Source of the DNA: Alphaproteobacteria bacterium
GTDB taxonomy: Bacteria; Pseudomonadota; Alphaproteobacteria; SMXP01
NCBI GenBank assembly: GCA_028280675.1
Contig: JANQLI010000024.1
Span: 1-12,211, forward strand
Reading direction: 5' to 3'
Length of the DNA stretch: 12,211 nt
Part shown: positions 7,189-12,211 of the stretch, one piece after another
Layout: each line of letters starts with the position of its first letter
How positions within the stretch are numbered: the stretch's first letter is position 1
Made by a program: the position numbers and the translations under genes
The notes under the pieces: generated by a model
What the model saw: only the letters and a program-made list of their open reading frames with translations
Told to the model about the DNA's origin: nothing
Databases searched by the model: none

Positions 7189-8529
7189 ATGAGGCGGCAG
7201 ACATACAAATCCTGGGGAAACCTTCCGTTTGGAAAGCAGAAGGTTATTCCTCTTCTCTCACGATCTGATCCCCTGCCAACCCTGTCCGAGGGAGAAACCA
7301 TTTTACCCTATGGCAATGGCCGAAGTTATGGCGACTCCTGTTTGAATACGGATGGGGCTTTAATTGATACACGCTATCTCGATCACATGATCCAATTTGA
7401 CCGCGAACGCGGTGTGGTGACCTGTGAAAGTGGCGTCTTTTTAAAGGATCTTCTTACACTCCTAATCCCAGACGGCTGGTGTCTTCCTGTTTTGCCTGGC
7501 ACACAATTTGTTACGGTCGGTGGTGCGATTGCGAATGATGTTCATGGGAAAAACCATTCCCAGTTTGGCAGTTTTGGATGCCATGTTCTTCAATTCGAGT
7601 TATTACGGTCGGATGGTCGGCGCTTGCTCTGCTCACCAACCCAAAATGAAGTCTATTACCATGCGACAATTGGCGGTCTCGGGCTAACAGGCGTTATTGT
7701 ATGGGCGCAAATCCAGGCGCGGCCAATCTCATCCACAGACTTGGAGTGTGAAACAATTAAATTTTCCGGCGTTGAGGATTTCTTTCGGCTTGAGGAGGAC
7801 TCGCAAAATACGCATGAATATCGTGTGGCATGGATTGATTGTTTGTCAAAAGGTACCGCTCTTGGCCGGGGCCATTATTCCCGTGCGAACCATGCAGACG
7901 GAAGACGTGTGTCACGCGATTCGCTGTTATGGAAAAAAAGGATCTCCTTTCCATTGACCCCGCCTATTTCCGCTGTCAATAAATTTACATTACAGGCGTT
8001 TAATAGCGTTTACTTTCACCGTCAGCGGAAAACTATCCGTAAAGATACTTTATCCTTTGAGACATTCTTTTTTCCTCTCGATCATATACGGCAGTGGAAT
8101 CGTATGTATGGACCGAGAGGTTTCTATCAGTATCAATGTGTCTTGCCAATGGATCAGGCTTGCACCGGTGTGACAACGCTTTTGCGTATGATTGCATCTG
8201 GGGGCATTGGCTCTTTCCTTGTTGTCTTAAAAGCATTTGGTGACTGCGCCGCGCCAGGCATGCTATCATTTTCACGTCCCGGCGTCACACTTGCTTTAGA
8301 TATCCCGAATCACGGGCAAAGAACATTGGATGCTCTCTCTCGGCTTGATGAAATCGTGCTGAACGCGAATGGCGCTCTTTATCCGGCCAAAGATGCACGT
8401 ATGCCGCCAGACATGTTTAGAGCGTCTTTCCCAAGGCTTGATGAATTTATACCTTTGATCGATCCTGTTTTCTCGTCCTCGTTTTGGCGGCGAATCCAAC
8501 CGACTTCTCAATCAGGTGATGAGCGATGA
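7189..8529 (+). CDS. dprE1: DprE1-like FAD-dependent oxidase (polyprenyl-phosphoribose 2-oxidase)
   Basis: This 446-residue protein has a PP-loop FAD-binding domain: YGNGRSYGDSCLN (41-53) and PGTQFVTVGGAIANDVHGKN (103-122), with His119 in the position of mycobacterial DprE1 His132. The C-terminal domain contains YPAKDAR (398-404), whose Lys401 corresponds to Lys418 of DprE1. The motif order and spacing fit DprE1 rather than aldonolactone or D-lactate oxidases. The reaction would oxidise the 2-hydroxyl of polyprenyl-phospho-ribose to a 2-keto intermediate, for reduction by the next gene product. Ala369 occupies the place of DprE1 Cys387, the residue attacked by benzothiazinones. The gene starts two bases after the UbiA stop and its own stop overlaps the next ATG (ATGA at 8526). 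Related genes in Azorhizobium (noeCHOP cluster) make a D-arabinose donor for Nod factors. Function is strongly suggested, not proven. Confidence 0.87.
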   Translation: MRRQTYKSWGNLPFGKQKVIPLLSRSDPLPTLSEGETILPYGNGRSYGDSCLNTDGALIDTRYLDHMIQFDRERGVVTCESGVFLKDLLTLLIPDGWCLPVLPGTQFVTVGGAIANDVHGKNHSQFGSFGCHVLQFELLRSDGRRLLCSPTQNEVYYHATIGGLGLTGVIVWAQIQARPISSTDLECETIKFSGVEDFFRLEEDSQNTHEYRVAWIDCLSKGTALGRGHYSRANHADGRRVSRDSLLWKKRISFPLTPPISAVNKFTLQAFNSVYFHRQRKTIRKDTLSFETFFFPLDHIRQWNRMYGPRGFYQYQCVLPMDQACTGVTTLLRMIASGGIGSFLVVLKAFGDCAAPGMLSFSRPGVTLALDIPNHGQRTLDALSRLDEIVLNANGALYPAKDARMPPDMFRASFPRLDEFIPLIDPVFSSSFWRRIQPTSQSGDER

Positions 8530-9263
8530 CAAACATTGCAATTTTTGGCGTGACATCCGCAATCGCCCAAGCGACGGGGCGGCTGATGGCGTGTGATGGA
8601 ACCCGGTTCTGCTTGATAGGCCGGAATGCCGAGCAGCTTGAGATTATCAAACAAGACTATCTTGTGCGCGGTGCATCGGACGTTTTTGTTTTTCCTTGCG
8701 ATCTTGCTTCACGAACGACGCATCAAGATCTTGTGGACAACATTATGCAATCTGTCGGTCAATTGGATATTGTGCTCCTGGCACATGGCGTGTTGCCAGA
8801 TCAGGCAGCGTGCGAAGAAGATCCCTTCGAAATGTCAGAAGCATTTGAGGTGAATGCGCTCAGTCACATGTCGTTGTTGACTGTGCTTGCTAACGTTATG
8901 GCGCAGCACACAAAAGGAACACTCGCAGTGATCACATCTGTCGCCGGTGTACGGGGACGAAAGTCCAACTATGTCTATGGCGCCGCGAAGGGTGCTGTGA
9001 GTATCTTTTTAGATGGCCTGCGTCATAGACTCTCCTCGACGGGGGTTCAGGTTTTGGATATTCGTCCAGGATTTGTCGATACACCGATGACGGCGGATTT
9101 CGAGAAAGGGCCCTTGTGGGCCTCGCCGGAAGATATTGCGCGGGGTATATTGAAAGCGATAGAAAAAAGAAAAGATGTGACCTATCTGCCCCACTTTTGG
9201 TGGTGGATTATGATGATTATCCGGCATCTGCCGCGATTTGTGATGCATAAGACAGGGTTATAG
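8526..9263 (+). CDS. dprE2: DprE2-like SDR reductase (polyprenyl-phospho-2-ketoribose reductase)
   Basis: This 245-residue classical short-chain dehydrogenase has the nucleotide-binding GVTSAIA motif (8-14), LLAHGVL (84-90), Asn110, and the catalytic Ser138, Tyr151 and Lys155 (NYVYGAAKG, 148-156). The RGRKSNYVYG segment and the following IRPGFVDTPM are typical of DprE2, the partner that reduces the DprE1 keto product to polyprenyl-phospho-arabinose using NADH. The C-terminus (from about 222) is hydrophobic (FWWWIMMIIRHLP), which suits membrane association and is also seen in DprE2-like proteins. It overlaps the DprE1-like gene by four bases, as expected for subunits made together. It is the last gene of the operon; candidate terminator hairpins lie downstream. 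An ordinary oxidoreductase role is possible in isolation, but the pairing with DprE1 makes the epimerase role likely. Confidence 0.86.
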   Translation: MTNIAIFGVTSAIAQATGRLMACDGTRFCLIGRNAEQLEIIKQDYLVRGASDVFVFPCDLASRTTHQDLVDNIMQSVGQLDIVLLAHGVLPDQAACEEDPFEMSEAFEVNALSHMSLLTVLANVMAQHTKGTLAVITSVAGVRGRKSNYVYGAAKGAVSIFLDGLRHRLSSTGVQVLDIRPGFVDTPMTADFEKGPLWASPEDIARGILKAIEKRKDVTYLPHFWWWIMMIIRHLPRFVMHKTGL

Positions 9264-9284
9264 AACTTTCAGAACTTAGATTTT

Positions 9285-9305
9285 CGCAACACGTGTCGTG
9301 TTTTG
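9285..9305 (+). terminator. Hairpin shortly after the dprE2-like stop, possible weak terminator
   Basis: AACACG (9288-9293) and CGTGTT (9297-9302) pair perfectly around a 3-base loop; C9285-G9305 extends the stem past one mismatch. It begins 22 bases after the operon's last stop codon. The T-tract is only four bases and is partly inside the stem, so Rho-independent termination here would be weak. Confidence 0.3.
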
Positions 9306-9360
9306 GAGAATTTGTCGTCTGCCGCGTTTGCTAACTCTTTACAGACCTTGACGCTTTCTA

Positions 9361-9411
9361 AATTTCGTAAGTGAAAATGTCTGATTTTTTATAAGTTATT
9401 GTTACGAAATT
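9361..9411. repeat. 10-bp perfect inverted repeat in the intergenic region
   Basis: AATTTCGTAA at 9361-9370 is the exact reverse complement of TTACGAAATT at 9402-9411, with 31 bases between. The region is A+T-rich and upstream of the c-di-GMP riboswitch. It could be a pair of operator half-sites or coincidence; one such repeat at this spacing is not far from chance in a window of this size. Confidence 0.4.
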
Positions 9412-9448
9412 CTGAATTTTCCCGCCTTGGTTATTTTCTATCCTGCTG

Positions 9449-9479
9449 GCTGCAACCCTTCGGTTTGCAGCTAAATTTT
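9449..9479 (+). terminator. Candidate Rho-independent terminator of the dprE1/dprE2-like operon
   Basis: The arms 9449-9458 and 9462-9471 (GCTGCAACCC and GGTTTGCAGC) pair at nine of ten positions around the loop TTC, and the 3' arm is followed by the A/T-rich TAAATTTTA. The position, between the operon and the next promoter and riboswitch, suits a terminator. The T-tract is interrupted by As, so it is not a textbook case. Confidence 0.42.
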
Positions 9480-9538
9480 AGCTCGAATTAATTCCCGATC
9501 TTAGCAGAATCGCAACAATCTGCCATGCATTCTCGCCC

Positions 9539-9565
9539 TTGAGATAAACGACATGTGCGTATTAA
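9539..9565 (+). promoter_or_regulatory. Possible promoter for the riboswitch-controlled gene
   Basis: TTGAGA (9539-9544) and TATTAA (9560-9565) resemble -35 and -10 hexamers, but the 15-base spacer is short. Transcription would begin near 9571, exactly at the 5' edge of the riboswitch aptamer, and this agreement is the main support. The rest of the 9264-9570 gap shows no convincing open reading frame. Confidence 0.35.
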
Positions 9566-9570
9566 GGGGG

Positions 9571-9665
9571 CACCACGAAACGGCAAACCGCCAGAAATGA
9601 CGGGACGCAAAGCCACCGGTCCTAGCCCATTTGAGAGGGTGGATAGCGGAGCTACCGAATGGATG
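9571..9665 (+). promoter_or_regulatory. Cyclic-di-GMP-I (GEMM-I) riboswitch aptamer
   Basis: The segment matches the class I c-di-GMP aptamer in order and spacing: CACGAAACGGCAAACC (9574-9589); a six-pair hairpin CCGCCA/TGACGG with one C-A mismatch, capped by the GAAA tetraloop (9594-9597); the near-invariant GGGACGCAAAGCC (9602-9614); CCTAG (9621-9625), beginning the tetraloop-receptor strand; then TAGCGGAGCTACCGA (9644-9658). It aligns almost without gaps to the Vibrio cholerae Vc2 aptamer. A short P1 can form between CACCA (9571-9575) and TGG-A-TG (9660-9665). The ligand-contacting positions (G of GGCAAA, A of GACGC, C of ACCGA) are all present. P1 overlaps the candidate ribosome-binding site and first ATG of the downstream gene, so control of translation initiation is likely; I see no clear intrinsic terminator between aptamer and gene. 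Confidence 0.93.
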
Positions 9666-9677
9666 AGTAGTGAAAGT

Positions 9678-12211
9678 ATGAGTTTGAAATCAGTTTTGCA
9701 GGCCGTATCGGGTCTTACACACGAGGATCTTAGCAGCTTTACATCGAGCATCGATCCCAGCGTGCTTGAAATGCTTCGCATGGATTTTGGTCTCGACGAA
9801 TCGTTTTTACGTCCTTCGTCAACGATGAATGGAAATAACGTCTTTGTCGGTATGAATCAGAAAATAAAAACACTTGATGAGGCGATCGCTTCATCAAAAC
9901 CCTCCGATAATATCCTCCTTGAGTCAGGGTCATATACACTCACCACCTCTGAGGGGTGGACCATACCGCATGACCTCAGCCTGATTGGGCTTGCTAGCGA
10001 TGTGAAACTGGTAACAGATGTTCCCGTAAAAAAGGGAATGATCGTTACCGATGGCGATGTAAATCTCAAACTGACGAATCTGGATATCTCTGGCCAAGTT
10101 CCTAATGCCCGGTCTTTTGCGGCTGTTCACCATGCTGGGCAAGATCTCAGTATCTATCAAAGCCGGATTCATAACGCGCCTATCGGTGTGCAAGCCAAAG
10201 CAAACCCAAAGGGCCATGTCCAAGTCATCGAGTCCGACTTTTATGAGAATGGCCTCACGGATGAGATGTTACACGACTTGTGGGTTGAATCTGGGGCAGC
10301 CTTATTCGTCTCAGGAAGCCATTTCTATGGTGGTGGTAGTGGTGATCAAATCAATTCACAAGCGGTCAAGACGGCGGTCATCGATTCTATTTTAGACGGA
10401 ACCGATGCTGCAACCCGTTTCAACGTCAATCTCGGAAATAATACAAAAGCGGTTGTGGCCAAGAATACAATCGTCCAGAATCCGTACATGATGGAGGACT
10501 ATCTCATCAACTTGTGGAATTCAGGTGATGTGGATCTCATTCATGCATATATTGAAGAGAATACCTTTATTAGTCATCAACACGGGACAACCGCGGTTCA
10601 TGCCCCTGGTGAAACATCGCGGATTTCAGAGAACTCATTTTATGGTTTCACTGGGAATAATGATTCTGAGAAAGAGACTGATGACAATAGTAAATCCAAT
10701 GAAGAGGATCAGATTGAAACGAATGATATTTCTGACAATCGTGCTGAAAAACCGCTTCTGGATGTGCCATCTAAAATCAGTGTAAGTGTTGATGATGAAG
10801 AAGGAACGCAAGTATCAGTTCCAGTGTCAAGCTCTCTTCGCGATAAAGATGGCTCAGAGCTTTTAAATATCTATATTCGCGACGTGCCTAACGGCGTGAA
10901 ACTTAGCGCGGGGGAATTTCGCGGCGGCGGTGAATGGAAGCTGCTCCCTAGAGATTTAGATGGTCTTATGTTTGATTTGCCACCAACACTCGATAATAAT
11001 TTCACGATTGAGATTGCGGCTGTTGCCGTGGAAACAGGCACGCAAGTCAATCGGTTTGCAACAACAACAGGTGAAATTCATTTTTTCATTGATACTGCAT
11101 CTCCAGAGCCCTCGATGGGACCTTCAGGTGGCTTGCCAAATGGTCTTGTTGTTGGCGCCGGCGGACATTATCAAGACTTGGCGCAGGCGATCGCCGCGTC
11201 GAATAGCGGTGATATCATTTATGTCAAAAGTGGAACCTATAATATTGGCGAGATAACGGTTTCGCATGACCTCTCGATTATAGGCGTTGATGGGAATGTG
11301 GTTTTGACCTCGTCAGCGTCAGTCCCGAAAGGGTTACTGGTGACTGCCTCGGGCGTTGATCTATACGTGGAGAACCTGACTTTCCAGGGTGCGACCTCGC
11401 CGTCGAAGAACGGTGCAGGCATTCGGCATCAAGGTGATCATCTGACCGTCGTCAATAGCCGTTTCATTGACAATGAGAATGGTATTCTTGCGAGTGATAA
11501 TGCAAGTAGCGTTATTACCGTGAAGGATTCATATTTCTCAAATAATGGCTACGGCGATGGGTTTTCCCATGGCCTCTATGTAAATCATATAGATCAGTTG
11601 TTGATCTCAGGAACAACTTTTGAGGGGACCAATGCCGGTCATCATGTAAAGTCCCTTGCGAACTTCACGTCTATAACAGACTCTGTGCTGGATGATGCAG
11701 GCGGTACGGCGAGTTACAATATTGATGCAAGCCGGGGCGGTGATCTCTATGTCGCCAATAGCACCCTCATCCAAAGCGCTGCGACACAAAATTCAGCCAT
11801 GATCAACTATTCTCTTGAGCGCGGCGGTTCTGAGGGAAGTGTAGATCTTGTCAATAACGATTTCATCAATCACCGTCCGAACGGTATTGCTTTGAAGAAC
11901 GCGACAGACTCTGTTGCAAACCTTGAGGGTAATACATTCACAGACAATGCGGGTGGGTTCGTCACCCATACGGGCAGCGCCACTATTACAGATGGATCTG
12001 GAGATAGTGGCTCAGGGTCAGGTTCAGGATCGGGTGGTGATTCTGGAACTGGATCGGGTAGCGGCTCCGGCGGTGATAGCGGGAGTGGTTCCGGCTCAGG
12101 GGGCGATCCAGACCCGCTGCCAGAATCACCGCCCGATCCTGGGCCCGGTCCTGAATCGCCCCCTGAGCCGGAACCACTCCCGCTATCACCGCCGGAGCCG
12201 CTACCCGGTCC
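9678..12211 (+). CDS. Large secreted/surface right-handed beta-helix protein with T1SS-adhesin-like Ig domain (3' end outside window)
   Basis: The frame is open without a stop to the window end, giving at least 844 residues and no cysteine. Counting from ATG 9678: a Ser/Leu-rich N-terminus without a signal peptide (1-50); a beta-helix module (about 53-330); an acidic linker (331-358); an Ig-like domain (359-472) with DKDGSELLNIYIRDVPNGV and GGGEWKLLPRDLDGL, as in repeats of type I secreted giant adhesins; a second beta-helix module (489-769); a Gly-Ser-Asp repeat (771-810); and a Pro/Glu-rich linker (811 on). Both beta-helix modules share AIA-S, SG-Y, HDLS-IG and N-L motifs, so they arose by duplication. 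Such folds act as polysaccharide lyases, epimerases or adhesins; no catalytic residues are recognisable. The start may be 9678 (GGATGAG at 9661-9667) or in-frame ATG 9663. Export by type I secretion is inferred. The gene lies directly behind the c-di-GMP riboswitch. Confidence 0.85.
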   Translation, partial: MSLKSVLQAVSGLTHEDLSSFTSSIDPSVLEMLRMDFGLDESFLRPSSTMNGNNVFVGMNQKIKTLDEAIASSKPSDNILLESGSYTLTTSEGWTIPHDLSLIGLASDVKLVTDVPVKKGMIVTDGDVNLKLTNLDISGQVPNARSFAAVHHAGQDLSIYQSRIHNAPIGVQAKANPKGHVQVIESDFYENGLTDEMLHDLWVESGAALFVSGSHFYGGGSGDQINSQAVKTAVIDSILDGTDAATRFNVNLGNNTKAVVAKNTIVQNPYMMEDYLINLWNSGDVDLIHAYIEENTFISHQHGTTAVHAPGETSRISENSFYGFTGNNDSEKETDDNSKSNEEDQIETNDISDNRAEKPLLDVPSKISVSVDDEEGTQVSVPVSSSLRDKDGSELLNIYIRDVPNGVKLSAGEFRGGGEWKLLPRDLDGLMFDLPPTLDNNFTIEIAAVAVETGTQVNRFATTTGEIHFFIDTASPEPSMGPSGGLPNGLVVGAGGHYQDLAQAIAASNSGDIIYVKSGTYNIGEITVSHDLSIIGVDGNVVLTSSASVPKGLLVTASGVDLYVENLTFQGATSPSKNGAGIRHQGDHLTVVNSRFIDNENGILASDNASSVITVKDSYFSNNGYGDGFSHGLYVNHIDQLLISGTTFEGTNAGHHVKSLANFTSITDSVLDDAGGTASYNIDASRGGDLYVANSTLIQSAATQNSAMINYSLERGGSEGSVDLVNNDFINHRPNGIALKNATDSVANLEGNTFTDNAGGFVTHTGSATITDGSGDSGSGSGSGSGGDSGTGSGSGSGGDSGSGSGSGGDPDPLPESPPDPGPGPESPPEPEPLPLSPPEPLPG
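12000..12101 (+). repeat. In-frame tandem repeat encoding Gly-Ser-Asp linker
   Basis: Three degenerate units of 36, 36 and 30 bases (12000-12035, 12036-12071, 12072-12101) each begin with Gly-Asp-Ser-Gly and continue with alternating Ser/Thr and Gly. They encode a flexible, mildly acidic linker after the second beta-helix. Codons for the same residues vary between units, which argues against a very recent expansion. Confidence 0.8.
12051..12211. repeat. Long inverted repeat inside the linker-coding region (53 bp perfect, 57 bp with one mismatch)
   Basis: Bases 12055-12107 are the exact reverse complement of 12155-12207; allowing one mismatch (12054/12208) the match reaches 12051 and the last base of the window, so it may continue outside. 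The spacer is 47 bases. The left arm is read as Gly-Ser-Asp linker and the right arm as Pro/Glu/Leu/Ser linker, both without stops. A second, shorter match in a different register (12027-12046 with 12120-12139, 19 of 20) is nested with it. Confidence 0.92.

Noticed and set aside
7189..8529. Alternative identity as an L-gulono/D-arabinono-lactone oxidase
   Set aside because: The DVHGKNH and xAKDxR motifs and the coupled DprE2-like and UbiA genes favour the DprE1 group.
9597..9662. In-frame ATG 9597 and GTG 9639 as starts of the beta-helix gene
   Set aside because: Both lie inside conserved riboswitch structure (the ATG begins at the last A of the GAAA tetraloop), so the match to coding frame is coincidental.
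10105..11256. Three short plus-strand frames (10105-10395, 10525-10785, 10960-11256) as separate genes
   Set aside because: They lie in another frame within the long open beta-helix gene and encode low-quality, basic sequence without domains.
12051..12211. The long inverted repeat as a transcription terminator or transposon end
   Set aside because: It lies inside an open coding frame, has a 47-base spacer and no T-run, and no transposase or target duplication is visible.

Overview
The window looks like part of a surface-polysaccharide locus of a Gram-negative bacterium, probably an alphaproteobacterium. Evidence is the Wzx-type flippase, the polysaccharide deacetylase and the HAD-UbiA/DprE1/DprE2 set, which is known outside actinobacteria mainly from proteobacteria such as Azorhizobium. 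Base composition is near 50% G+C. No rRNA, tRNA, CRISPR array or insertion sequence was seen. All recognised genes lie on the + strand, so genus-level placement is not possible from this sequence alone.

Left part (1-4662): the 3' end of a polysaccharide deacetylase, a Wzx-family flippase, a PAPS-dependent sulfotransferase, a UDP-glucuronate decarboxylase (UDP-xylose synthase type) and a small single-domain rhodanese. Together they suggest an exported glycan that may be sulfated and may carry xylose.

Middle part (4743-9263): a tight four-gene operon with ATGA overlaps or 2-base gaps. It encodes a YbhN/UPF0104-type membrane protein, a HAD-UbiA fusion resembling the mycobacterial phosphoribosyl-decaprenol synthase (plus its phosphatase), and DprE1-like and DprE2-like epimerase subunits. 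This is a complete candidate route from PRPP and polyprenyl phosphate to polyprenyl-phospho-D-arabinofuranose, with the YbhN-like protein as a possible partner in export. The DprE1-like protein has Ala where the mycobacterial enzyme has the benzothiazinone-reactive Cys.

Right part (9264-12211): a roughly 400-base intergenic region with candidate terminator hairpins, a putative promoter and a clear class I cyclic-di-GMP (GEMM-I) riboswitch at about 9571-9665. Directly behind it a long reading frame opens and is still open at the window end. It encodes at least 844 residues: two homologous right-handed beta-helix modules separated by an acidic linker and a type-I-secretion-adhesin-like Ig domain, followed by Gly-Ser-Asp repeats and a Pro/Glu-rich linker. 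The two linkers are encoded by the arms of a 53-bp perfect inverted repeat. The simplest reading is a c-di-GMP-controlled secreted or surface protein next to a polysaccharide locus, which would suit biofilm or attachment biology.
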